Of a stretch of DNA of 64,000 nucleotides, positions 25,334 through 33,214 are shown piece after piece. This DNA comes from Halomonas sp. HL-48 (GTDB lineage Bacteria > Pseudomonadota > Gammaproteobacteria > Pseudomonadales > Halomonadaceae): contig NZ_LJZS01000003.1 of the NCBI RefSeq assembly GCF_001314875.1, positions 1-64,000 of the forward strand, given 5' to 3'. A program made the position numbers and the translations under genes. Position 1 is the first letter of the stretch. Every line of letters starts with the position of its first letter. The notes under the pieces were generated by a model. It was not told where the DNA came from. It was given only the letters and a program-made list of their open reading frames with translations, and did not search any database.

Positions 25334-25848
25334 TATTGCACGTAGATGTCTTTAATGGACCATACCCATGTGGTCATGCTCACAGTGCCCGTTTCAACCG
25401 CATCAGCATCAGCAGGAATGATCAACATCGTTGGGCCAAACTCGTCGCGGTTCAGCGAATCGCCATCCAGCCTTGTGGCGAGCATATAGCGTTTGGCTTC
25501 GCGGTCGTCAGGCGTTATGAAGGTCGTGTAATCGTCATGAGCCACGAAACGTAACGTTGCTGCATCATCGATGCCCTCGGCTTTAAGAAAGTCATCAAGC
25601 CAGACGCCCGCAAAATCACCTTGTGGTCCTTCAAAATGTTGCAGAGATACCTCATGCAGAGATGATTGTTCAATCTCTTCACGGCTTACTGACCAGCGTT
25701 TATTATCGCTGTGCAGTGTAAAAACCGGTGTTTCATCTGTTGATGGTGATAGTGTGCTTGGCGTCACGTCGGCTGCCTTAGCAGACATTAAGAACGCGGA
25801 GGCAGTAAAGGCAACTGTAATGATTATCCGTGGTATGAAAACTAACAT
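25333..25848 (-). CDS. Exported molybdopterin-fold protein, probable PruR-like pterin-binding partner
   Basis: A 171-residue protein with a Sec signal peptide (FIPRIIITVAFTASAFLMSAKA, cleavage likely after AKA near residue 25). The mature part resembles the oxidoreductase molybdopterin-binding (SUOX-type) fold: FAGVWLDDFLKAEGIDDAAT, LRFVAHDDYTTFITPDD, ATRLDGDSLNRDEFGPTMLI and a C-terminal TTWVWSIKDIYVQ. It is much shorter than true sulfite oxidases and lacks the cysteine that ligates Mo. Proteins like this next to cyclases are known from the Agrobacterium PruR-DcpA pathway, where PruR is a periplasmic pterin-responsive protein controlling c-di-GMP turnover. That role is inferred here from fold resemblance and the one-base overlap with the cyclase gene. 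Confidence 0.8.
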   Translation of the reverse strand: MLVFIPRIIITVAFTASAFLMSAKAADVTPSTLSPSTDETPVFTLHSDNKRWSVSREEIEQSSLHEVSLQHFEGPQGDFAGVWLDDFLKAEGIDDAATLRFVAHDDYTTFITPDDREAKRYMLATRLDGDSLNRDEFGPTMLIIPADADAVETGTVSMTTWVWSIKDIYVQ

Positions 25849-26074
25849 GCTTAAGACTCTTAACTATGTAGCCTGAATGTATCGCGTCTGTATCAAGGCA
25901 GTCCAGCCCTAGTGAAATATCAGTACCGATATTCTATTTGATCAATAGTGATTCCAGATAACGCTTTTAAGGGTGTATGGATGCAGTCGATCCCTGATTG
26001 TCCTGCTCATTTCTGTATCGCTCGCCTTGCGGGGAAGAGCCGTTATGGTAGACATTGGCCTGAATACACCCCAT

Positions 26075-26103
26075 AAAAACGCCCCATTGCAGGAATGGGG
26101 CGT
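26075..26103 (-). terminator. Intrinsic terminator after the acetamidase-family gene
   Basis: Read on the minus strand, ACGCCCCATT pairs with AATGGGGCGT around a 5-nt loop and is followed by TTTTTATGG. It lies 42 bp after the stop codon of the minus-strand amidase gene. Confidence 0.9.
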
Positions 26104-26144
26104 AAATGTGCGTTATGTACTAGCGGCGCTCCGCGTTGGCATAC

Positions 26145-27467
26145 TCAGAGGTCGTATTGCTCGCGGGCATAATCCCCCAGGCACACGGCATCCAGCCTCG
26201 CTAGCGGTGCGAGGAAGGTGACCTGGATTACCCCGGGAGCGCGCCCAATCTCAATGGCACCATTGACCGTCGCGCGGTTGCGAATTTCCGCCACGCTTAC
26301 ATCAAGCAATTTCGCCGCGCGCTCAAGGCCGTTCTCGATAGCGTCGTTGAGGTTTGCCGCGGTGCCTACCACTGATATCGGGGCTAGCGGTTCGGTGTCG
26401 GTTATGCCCCATTTCTCTGCCAGTCGCTGGCCTTTGGCCTTTTCTGCCGCGCTAAATGGTTTTGCCAATGGCGGTAGGTCTTCCAACAGTGGGAACAGTA
26501 TCGGGCCGTCAATCGGGTAATGCTTGACGACTTCGACCTGGAGCGTAACGCTCCCTGAGACGTCCATGGTGTGCCCTGCGATTTCACCATCGCCTTGGCC
26601 GGCATGCATGTCACCCATGTAAACGCCGGCACCGCGAACTTTGACCGGTGCAACCAGAATCGAGCCCGCACGCACCGCGTCGATATCCATATGCCCGTCG
26701 GTCTTGTGTTCGGCCAGTTGCTCGGGCGTGAGGCTGTATTCGTGGGGGGCACCCACTAAAAATGCGCCAAAATCGCCGGCATTGTGGCTGTCGGGCATGG
26801 GCATTGATGGACATGTGCCCAGTTGGCCCATGAAGGGCCTGGTGCGTATGAGCGTTCCTGGCATATCCGAAGGGGCATAGTTCAGGATGGAATGCTGCCG
26901 GCTTTGATCGGGGAGCGCCGAGTAGTGGTCGGCCTTTGACGCGAAATGCTCGGCTACGTTGCCAGGCACCGTCAGGCCCACCGTGCGGGTGTCGTCAAAC
27001 GTGACGGTATAGCCGTGTACAATCTCAAATGGCTTCACTGAGTTGTTGCACACATCGCACTTCACAGCGTCTTGGCCAACGCCTTCGATGTGCGTCTTGG
27101 GTCCTATGGTGTCACACACGGGGCAGCGCGCCGCGACATAGGGGTCGCCAAGGCAAAACCCTTCGGGAGAGCTGTCGTGCCCGGACGCAGTGGCAATTGA
27201 GGTCACGGTAATGTCGCGGATACGGATGGCAACACCATCGCCGACTTCGGCTCCCTCGACAAAAACCGGCTTGGTTACCTCATGCCCACCTCGCAGGCTG
27301 GGCGTGATCATTGGGCCCCAGCAACCCGGTGCTGTGTTTGAGATGATGGTGCCGCCATTCTCGACGGGCCCAAGCATAGGTGCATGAGGATCAAGCACGC
27401 TGTTGGTGAATTCCTGGACGACAACGCTTCGTTGGGCAGTCTGCGACTCTTTCTCTGCTTGCTGCAT
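26145..27467 (-). CDS. Acetamidase/formamidase family protein
   Basis: A 440-residue FmdA/AmdA-family enzyme, expected to hydrolyse formamide, acetamide or related short amides to the acid and ammonia. Family blocks include NTAPGCWGPMITP, GDGVAIRIRDITVTS, NSAGDFG-type DSHNAGDFGAFLVGAPHEYS, VRAGSILVAPVKVRGAGVYM and GDMHAGQGDGEIAGHTMDV. It also has paired CPVC and CDVC motifs (about residues 117-145 of the chosen frame), a possible zinc-binding insert. ATG 27467 (MQQAEKES) has GAGG at 9-nt spacing; the frame is open 22 residues further. It is a single-gene unit ended by a terminator. No urea/amide transporter or nitrogen regulator adjoins it, so its physiological substrate is open. Confidence 0.9.
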   Translation of the reverse strand: MQQAEKESQTAQRSVVVQEFTNSVLDPHAPMLGPVENGGTIISNTAPGCWGPMITPSLRGGHEVTKPVFVEGAEVGDGVAIRIRDITVTSIATASGHDSSPEGFCLGDPYVAARCPVCDTIGPKTHIEGVGQDAVKCDVCNNSVKPFEIVHGYTVTFDDTRTVGLTVPGNVAEHFASKADHYSALPDQSRQHSILNYAPSDMPGTLIRTRPFMGQLGTCPSMPMPDSHNAGDFGAFLVGAPHEYSLTPEQLAEHKTDGHMDIDAVRAGSILVAPVKVRGAGVYMGDMHAGQGDGEIAGHTMDVSGSVTLQVEVVKHYPIDGPILFPLLEDLPPLAKPFSAAEKAKGQRLAEKWGITDTEPLAPISVVGTAANLNDAIENGLERAAKLLDVSVAEIRNRATVNGAIEIGRAPGVIQVTFLAPLARLDAVCLGDYAREQYDL

Positions 27468-27542
27468 GGTAATTGCCTCGCGTTTTAAAATCGTTATGTC
27501 GAGTAAAGTAAGCGCATCATTGCAGATCGGCAACGCACGCTA

Positions 27543-29876
27543 TCAACGCCCTGGGACGGCTCGGTCAGCATGCCCAGCCGGCTGTGACGCCTTTTCACCT
27601 TTGAGGCGTGCCTCAAGTTCATGTGCAGGAAGCGCACGACTGAACCAAAACCCTTGTCCCCAGCCATGCCTAGACGTCGTTTCCAGAAGCAGCCGGCGTT
27701 GTTCGTCGGTTTCGATGCCCTCGGCGATGGTATGCAGGTTTAGGCTGGATGCCATCTCATGAATGATGGATACCAGTGCCGCTCCCTTGCTGTCTGGTTG
27801 GCCAAGCTCACTGATGAAACTGCGGTCGATTTTCAAGGTTTGAATGGAGAGGTGTTGCAACCGGCTCAAAGAGGAATAACCGGTGCCGAAGTCATCGATA
27901 GCAAGCTGGAAGCCTTGCCCGTGAAGATTCTCCAAGAGTGTTTCGATGGTTTCAGGGTCGGTCATCAGGGTGTTTTCGGTGACTTCAAGATGGATCCATC
28001 GAGGATGCACATGCGGTCTGACCAACGCCGCAAAACGCTCGGCGATGCAGCCTGAATGCAGCTGATTGAGGCTCACGTTGACGGCCATTTCTAGCATGTA
28101 ACCCTTGTCATGCCAGACGCTTAGCTGTTGAGCCGCGGTTTCGAGTACCCAGTCACCCAGGGGCTTGATCATGCCCGTTTCTTCGACAATGGGCATAAAA
28201 GCCATAGGCATTAAGATGTCGCCATTGGCCTGTGGCCAGCGGATAAGGGCTTCGACGGCGGCGATTTTACAGCTGTCGAGTTCAAAAATGGGTTGGTAAT
28301 GAAGTTCGAATTCCTTGTTTTCCAGTGCGTCCCGGAGGCGTGACTCCATGGCAAACCGGTGCTGACGGCTGGCGGATAGATCCTCGGAAAACAGAAGATA
28401 GCGGTTACCGCCTTGCCGCTTGGCTTCGAACATGGCCTTGTCAGCATTTTCGATCAGCATGGTGGCGTTACGGCCATGGTCGGGATACAGGCTGATGCCA
28501 ATACTGGCCCCGATATGGTGAGTAAAACCGCCTTCCATGAACGGTTCTGCCAAGTGAGCAATAATGCGGTTGGCCAGAGTACAGGCGTTTGTGATGATCT
28601 GTTCTCGCGTCGACACGCCGCCTTGTCTTGGATCGTGATTCATCAGCACCAGAAATTCATCACCTCCCTGCCGAATTACCTGGTCGGCATCGCGCACGGT
28701 GTTTAGCAGGCGTTGCCCGATTTCAATGAGGACGTGATCGCCGACTTCATGCCCCAAGGCATCGTTGATCAGCTTGAAGCGATCCAGATCAATGAATAAA
28801 ACCGCACCGGAGGTGTCAGAGTGCTCAGCAGCGTCCAGCTTATCATTCAGGAAATGAATCAGATGGCGTCGATTGGGTAGCCCCGTCAAGGCATCAGTGG
28901 AGGCCAGATATTGAATTCTGTCAGATTGACGCTGGCTTTCACGAAGAGTGCGCAAAGCGTTAAGGCCAAACACCAGATTATCGGCAAGTCGCTCCAGCAG
29001 TTGGCACTCCTCTTCACCAAAGTGCTCAGGCGTCCTTGAGTAGATGGTCAGGCAGCCAGGCGGGCCGGACTCGAATATCAATGGCAGGGTGATAGCTGAT
29101 GCCAGCCCGTGGAGACGCGCACGCTCTTTAAGATGAGCCAGAGACGGTTCTTTATCGATATGATTGACGATGCGCTTCTTACCTGTCCGCAAAGACTGCC
29201 CAACGGTGCCCGATCCCTTGAGGTCCTGGCCCCAGCCGAGCTGAAGATGCGTAAGGAAAGCCGTAGCGGGGCCTGCACAGGCCTGCACTTGTATCGGCTT
29301 GTCGTCCTGATCACTGGCAAAGCCTACCCAGGCGAGGTCGTAATTCTCTTCGTCGACGATGGTCTGGCACAGTGAACTGAGCATTTCTTCTTCGCTATTC
29401 GAGCGAACCACGACGCTGTCACAGGCATTCAACGTGCGCAGCGCACTGACAACGCTCATCAGCTGTCTGCGACTGTGTTCCTGCTGACGCGACAGATCGC
29501 GCAGGCGCAGCAAGTTGTTGATCCGTGACTTCATTTCCGCCTGAGTGGTGGGAATGCGCAGGATATCGTCAACACTGATGCCTAACTCAGCAATGATTCT
29601 GGGCGGGATCTGGCTGCGGCTGTCGGTGACTAACAGCACCGGTAGAATCGTGGGGGCCGCTTGGTTGCGCAGCTCGAGTATTTTTTGGTGGTGATGTTGC
29701 AGAAGGGCCGTATCCGCAACGATGAGGTCCGTGTCCAGGTCAGCGTCGTTGAATAATGCCTCTTGGATCAGGACGTCGTGCCCCAGCATGCGCCTTAATA
29801 GGTTGGCATTTGCCCGATTCGATAGTGCGATGCCAATGACAGGCTGTTCATGACGTTGATATTTGTAGCTTGTCAC
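27543..29876 (-). CDS. REC-like/GAF/GGDEF/EAL c-di-GMP turnover protein
   Basis: A 777-residue protein. Residues about 10-130 resemble a receiver domain (PVIGIALSNRANANLLRRML, DLIVADTALL, PVLLVTDS, ILRIPTTQAEM); the central aspartate is present but the usual Lys-Pro is replaced. A GAF domain (about 150-325) carries a DLAWVGFA core. The GGDEF domain (about 335-500) has STDALTGLPNRRHL, DLDRFKLINDALGH and RQGGDEFLVL, and RDAD forms an I-site. The EAL domain (about 515-760) has VEALIRWP, VNVSLNQLH, EVTENTLM, DDFGTGYSS, KIDRSF, AEGIET and QGFWFSRALP. Both catalytic halves look intact, so it may be bifunctional. GTG 29876 overlaps the stop of the KaiC-like gene by 4 nt, indicating joint translation. 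Confidence 0.92.
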   Translation of the reverse strand: MTSYKYQRHEQPVIGIALSNRANANLLRRMLGHDVLIQEALFNDADLDTDLIVADTALLQHHHQKILELRNQAAPTILPVLLVTDSRSQIPPRIIAELGISVDDILRIPTTQAEMKSRINNLLRLRDLSRQQEHSRRQLMSVVSALRTLNACDSVVVRSNSEEEMLSSLCQTIVDEENYDLAWVGFASDQDDKPIQVQACAGPATAFLTHLQLGWGQDLKGSGTVGQSLRTGKKRIVNHIDKEPSLAHLKERARLHGLASAITLPLIFESGPPGCLTIYSRTPEHFGEEECQLLERLADNLVFGLNALRTLRESQRQSDRIQYLASTDALTGLPNRRHLIHFLNDKLDAAEHSDTSGAVLFIDLDRFKLINDALGHEVGDHVLIEIGQRLLNTVRDADQVIRQGGDEFLVLMNHDPRQGGVSTREQIITNACTLANRIIAHLAEPFMEGGFTHHIGASIGISLYPDHGRNATMLIENADKAMFEAKRQGGNRYLLFSEDLSASRQHRFAMESRLRDALENKEFELHYQPIFELDSCKIAAVEALIRWPQANGDILMPMAFMPIVEETGMIKPLGDWVLETAAQQLSVWHDKGYMLEMAVNVSLNQLHSGCIAERFAALVRPHVHPRWIHLEVTENTLMTDPETIETLLENLHGQGFQLAIDDFGTGYSSLSRLQHLSIQTLKIDRSFISELGQPDSKGAALVSIIHEMASSLNLHTIAEGIETDEQRRLLLETTSRHGWGQGFWFSRALPAHELEARLKGEKASQPAGHADRAVPGR

Positions 29877-31336
29877 GATTTATCACTGGCGTGATTAAGG
29901 TTGATCATTTCTGGAACGCCATTCATGAGGCCGCGCATGCCGTGTAGCGTCTCACCCACTTGAATTCCCTCCTGGGTGATATCGAATTCGCGAAGGTTTT
30001 TTTCAAAGTTGCTGGCTCGCTTCTTGAGCACGCCGATGGTCTTGCGAAGCTCGCCATTCAGCTCAATGTAGCGAAGCATGATGATGTTATCGGCGACGTA
30101 GCTTAAACCATATTCTGTCACGCGGGCTTGAGTGTCCGTAATCGTGAAGGTCTCGTTGACCAGTATCACAGTAACTCCCATGTTGACCAGATAGCGGCAT
30201 AGGGCGTGGACACGTGCCTGAAGATGCTCGCCAGACATCGACTGCTGGTATCCGGATAGACTGTCGATCATCACGACGGTGGTATTTTGGTTCTCGATCT
30301 CTTCCCTGACGCTGGCAGAGAACTGATCAGGGTGATAGAGCAGGGGTTCAATCGCCTCGAAACTCAGGGTTCCTTTATCGACCATTTCTTCAGCGGGTAA
30401 TCCAATCTGTTGGCAGCGCATGAAGAACGTCGATGCGTTTTCGTCGAAGTTATAAATGACCGCCCGTTCGCCTTTTGCGGCAGCCTGGACAATAAACTGC
30501 GCCCCGAGTGTGGTTTTGCCTACCCCGGTGGGTCCGGACAGTAAGGTGACTGTGCCACGCTCGATCCCCCCATGAGTGAGCGCATCAAGCGCTGGAAGGC
30601 CGGAACTCATCTGGGTATGCGAGTGAGAACGGAAAAACTTGTTCGGCACCAAGCGTGGGAAAAGGGTCATGCCTTGCGAGTCGAGTTGATAAAAATGCGT
30701 GCCATCCTCGAACCCTGAACCGCGAAACTTGGTAATCCTGCACAAGCGACCATAATCTGTTGATTCCAGACTGATCACTCCATCGCCTAAGAATAGTAGG
30801 GCCTTATCATCCTCGGCAGTGCTTTCCTCCGAGGTAAACATGACGGTTGCTCCCTGGTTCGTCAGGGTGCGCAACAGCGATAAAACCTGCTTGCGGAACT
30901 GGAAAGTGTCGGCCGACAAGTAGCGCATCTGACTGAGAGAGTCGATCAAAACCCGCTTTGGTCTATATTGGCGGGCATGGTCGAGAATGCTGTCATGGAT
31001 GGTGTTGCCTTCGACGTCCCAGCTTTCCAGTAGGCTATACACATCGCTGCCCACTTCGCTTGCTTGTCCAGGCGAGACATCGAGGATTTTCACATTGTCG
31101 AGAGAAAGGCCGCTTCGTCTGGCATTGTCGCGTAATTTTTCCTCGTCTTCCCCCAGGGTCACCAACAGGCTATCTGAATCACTATCGTCGAGCAGGAAAT
31201 GCATTCCCAGTGTGGTCTTGCCTGATCCCGGGCCTCCTCTAACAAGGTAAGCCCGCTGAGCAATCAAGCCACCATGAAGTATCTGATCGAGACCTGCGAT
31301 CCCCGTCGATAGGCGGAGGGGGTGGGGTCGGGTCAT
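29873..31336 (-). CDS. KaiC-like double-domain RecA ATPase
   Basis: A 487-residue protein with two KaiC/RecA-type ATPase domains. Domain 1 has RGGPGSGKTT (Lys40) and VLIDSLSQ; domain 2 has LSGPTGVGKTT (Lys274) and VVMIDSLSG. KaiC-type acidic residues follow each P-loop (LGEDEEKLRDNA and FDENASTFFMRC). The C-terminal block LSYVADNIIMLRYIELNGEL matches the region of cyanobacterial KaiC that carries the phosphorylated Ser-Thr pair, but here it reads Ser412-Tyr413. No KaiA or KaiB gene is nearby. ATG 31336 has AGAGAG upstream; the longer open frame adds 34 residues without family resemblance. The stop overlaps the GGDEF-EAL gene by 4 nt, so the ATPase probably controls c-di-GMP turnover by direct contact. 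Confidence 0.92.
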   Translation of the reverse strand: MTRPHPLRLSTGIAGLDQILHGGLIAQRAYLVRGGPGSGKTTLGMHFLLDDSDSDSLLVTLGEDEEKLRDNARRSGLSLDNVKILDVSPGQASEVGSDVYSLLESWDVEGNTIHDSILDHARQYRPKRVLIDSLSQMRYLSADTFQFRKQVLSLLRTLTNQGATVMFTSEESTAEDDKALLFLGDGVISLESTDYGRLCRITKFRGSGFEDGTHFYQLDSQGMTLFPRLVPNKFFRSHSHTQMSSGLPALDALTHGGIERGTVTLLSGPTGVGKTTLGAQFIVQAAAKGERAVIYNFDENASTFFMRCQQIGLPAEEMVDKGTLSFEAIEPLLYHPDQFSASVREEIENQNTTVVMIDSLSGYQQSMSGEHLQARVHALCRYLVNMGVTVILVNETFTITDTQARVTEYGLSYVADNIIMLRYIELNGELRKTIGVLKKRASNFEKNLREFDITQEGIQVGETLHGMRGLMNGVPEMINLNHASDKS

Positions 31337-31426
31337 ATTCGCTCTCTTTTTGCTATAGGCCGAGCAGGTAAGGCATGTAACCAGTAACCTTTTAGAGCCA
31401 GCGTGATGGAGGTTTGTGACGTATAG

Positions 31427-31439
31427 TTTGTAGTACAAA
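31427..31439. promoter_or_regulatory. Palindrome TTTGTA-G-TACAAA
   Basis: A perfect 6-bp inverted repeat with one central base, 90 bp upstream of the KaiC-like start. Candidate operator; the chance of a random occurrence is not negligible. Confidence 0.35.
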
Positions 31440-31456
31440 TCAGCTCTGGAGTTGAA

Positions 31457-31470
31457 GTCAAGTGTTTGAC
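31457..31470. promoter_or_regulatory. Palindrome GTCAA-GTGT-TTGAC
   Basis: A perfect 5-bp inverted repeat around four bases, in the same spacer. Too short to carry weight by itself. Confidence 0.25.
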
Positions 31471-31539
31471 AGCGACTTGGTAAGCGTTGGTCAGCAAGTG
31501 CAGTTTTTCTTTAAAAGTGGTCAAATAATTAATTTTCAT

Positions 31540-31561
31540 TTAATTAGATTAGTCTAATTAA
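31540..31561. promoter_or_regulatory. Perfect AT-rich 22-bp palindrome
   Basis: TTAATTAGA (31540-31548) and TCTAATTAA (31553-31561) are exact inverted copies around TTAG, about mid-way between the two divergent genes. The length and perfection make it the best operator candidate in the spacer. Confidence 0.5.
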
Positions 31562-31792
31562 GCGGCCTTAATGGTTGTTTGCCAGCGGGAAGCATTCAAT
31601 AGTGGCGAGTGGTCGAATCATCATACTCAGCAATTGCCAGGGGATTGTGCTCGTATATTCAAACCGCAGTGACGGATTTTATGGATCGTTTAATAAGCGA
31701 AGTTGCCCAATCATTCTGAGACGATGTAGTTTCGAGTGGTCAGATTCTGTTCATTTCATGTAGTACTAAAGTCGAAACGTAGGCAGCATTTC

Positions 31793-32809
31793 ATGGTTTC
31801 AAGTAACTGCATACCTTCCACATGCTTTGATAGCGATGACTTTGAACCTCAGGATCGATTCGATGCCTGGAGGACAAATATTGCGCCGGTTTTTGATGTA
31901 GAACCGCTGGATAAAACCGGAATGAAACCCTTCCGCTCACGCGTAGACGTGTATCAATTGCATGACATCATGCTGGGTAATGTTTTTACCCGATCGCAAC
32001 GCTTCCATCAGGCTCATCCCTCTGAACGGGTAGATCATATCCTCGTTCAGGTGCATCGTTCAGGGGGCTATAAAGGAAAGCTTGATGGTGAAATGACACA
32101 TGTATTGCCAGGGTGTGTATCCGTCATCGACCTTGCGCGTCCGTTAGACACACGCTCCAATGATACTGACATCATAAATGTAATGCTTCCGCGGGAACAT
32201 TTCGACAGACATCCTGCCTTTCTCGATGCGGCACACGGAATGGTGCTCTCATCGGGTCGGGGAAGGTTTCTTGCTGACTACCTAGAATCACTCATGCTGC
32301 GTCTGCCGACAATTGAATGTCGCGAAGCATCCGATATCGCTGATATAACCAGCAATATGATTTTGGCTTGCGCTTACCATGACGTTGAAGCGCAGCAGGC
32401 GGTCAGCTCTGAGCTGGATGTGTTGGCGAGAGAGCGAGTGAAACGGATCATTGAAAACTGCTTGGCTTCTCCACAACTCACGCCGGATTGGCTTTGCCTC
32501 AAAGCAGGTTTGTCTCGGGCCAATCTATACCGTCTGTTCAGTACTGAGGGCGGTGTCGTTCGGTACATTCAGTATCGACGTATGGCGCGTGTCCGCCGAT
32601 GTTTAGAAGATACTAAAGAGCACCGAACGATCGGTGAGCTTGCTGAACAATATGGATTCACCAGCCAAGCACATTTTTCCAGACGTTTTAAAAAAACCTT
32701 TCATTTGCTCCCCGGCGAGGTGCGTCACGCCGCTCAACGGCGTGCCTTACTTGAAAATGGCGATGAATCGCCTTACTTAAGCCGGTGGTTGCGACAGCTG
32801 GGCCGTTAA
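31793..32809 (+). CDS. AraC-family transcriptional regulator
   Basis: A 338-residue regulator: an N-terminal sensor region of the AraC-binding-like type (about 10-200, with YKGKLDGEMTHVLPGCVSVID) and a C-terminal double helix-turn-helix domain (about 230-320). The second half has the family signature TIGELAEQYGFTSQAHFSRRFKKTFHLLPGE, and the first HTH is LCLKAGLSRANLYRLFSTEG. ATG 31793 begins MVSSNCIPSTCFDSDDF; an earlier ATG at 31736 adds 19 residues without family resemblance. It is divergent from the KaiC-like operon and 405 bp upstream of the TolC/giant-protein operon in the same direction, so it could control either. Its ligand is unknown. Confidence 0.9.
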   Translation: MVSSNCIPSTCFDSDDFEPQDRFDAWRTNIAPVFDVEPLDKTGMKPFRSRVDVYQLHDIMLGNVFTRSQRFHQAHPSERVDHILVQVHRSGGYKGKLDGEMTHVLPGCVSVIDLARPLDTRSNDTDIINVMLPREHFDRHPAFLDAAHGMVLSSGRGRFLADYLESLMLRLPTIECREASDIADITSNMILACAYHDVEAQQAVSSELDVLARERVKRIIENCLASPQLTPDWLCLKAGLSRANLYRLFSTEGGVVRYIQYRRMARVRRCLEDTKEHRTIGELAEQYGFTSQAHFSRRFKKTFHLLPGEVRHAAQRRALLENGDESPYLSRWLRQLGR

Positions 32810-33214
32810 AAATGTTCAATCCTTTGGGTTGAGCATTTGCCTCTGTGTCTATTTTTTCCCTCCTCAGTTGCCCCTGTATCTCAAATTCCAATCTGGTGGT
32901 TGGAGGTTAATCCCTCGGCTGCTAAAACTGATTTGTGTTACATCATGTCATCTTATGGCATGACGCGATGCCTTATAAACAATGACCTTACGTACCAGAT
33001 ATGTATCCATTGGGTGCTAGTGCAATTAGATTGGGCTTATTTGTATCTGAACGTTAATTTTGCTATCCATTGTGTTAATTGGATCATCTGGTGTCATGAG
33101 CTAGTACGTCAGGTACTTGGCGTGGTTATTTCTCTTCTGGCGAGACGCGGAGATGCTTGATGAGAAAAATTTCTTCGTGCTAGCCAAAAATCTACAAAAC
33201 CGGGACAACAACGA
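32810..33214. promoter_or_regulatory. 405-bp AT-rich spacer before the giant-protein operon
   Basis: No gene is supported. A weak hairpin (TGTTCAA/TTGAGCA with one G-U pair, about 32814-32836) followed by a T-rich stretch could end the AraC transcript. An imperfect 8-bp palindrome, CATGTCAT (32944-32951) and ATGGCATG (32955-32962), could be an operator. The base composition is clearly richer in A+T than the flanking genes. The promoter of the large operon should be here, but no single candidate stands out. Confidence 0.5.

Larger units (their letters stand above)
31337..31792. promoter_or_regulatory. 456-bp divergent regulatory spacer between kaiC-like operon and AraC gene
   Basis: No gene is supported here. 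The region is AT-rich in its middle and holds three short palindromes, listed separately, between two divergent genes. It should contain the promoters of both the KaiC-like/GGDEF-EAL operon and the AraC-type regulator. No confident -10/-35 pair could be assigned. Confidence 0.55.

Noticed and set aside
25973..26221. 82-residue plus-strand frame after the PruR-like gene
   Set aside because: It runs through the terminator hairpin and into the amidase gene on the other strand; not a credible gene.
29873..31336. Circadian clock kaiC
   Set aside because: No kaiA or kaiB nearby, and the phosphosite pair is altered; a clock role is not supported.
32837..33160. 107-residue plus-strand open frame in the spacer before the TolC gene
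   Set aside because: No ribosome binding site, odd Cys/Trp-rich composition, no family resemblance; the region is better explained as regulatory AT-rich DNA.
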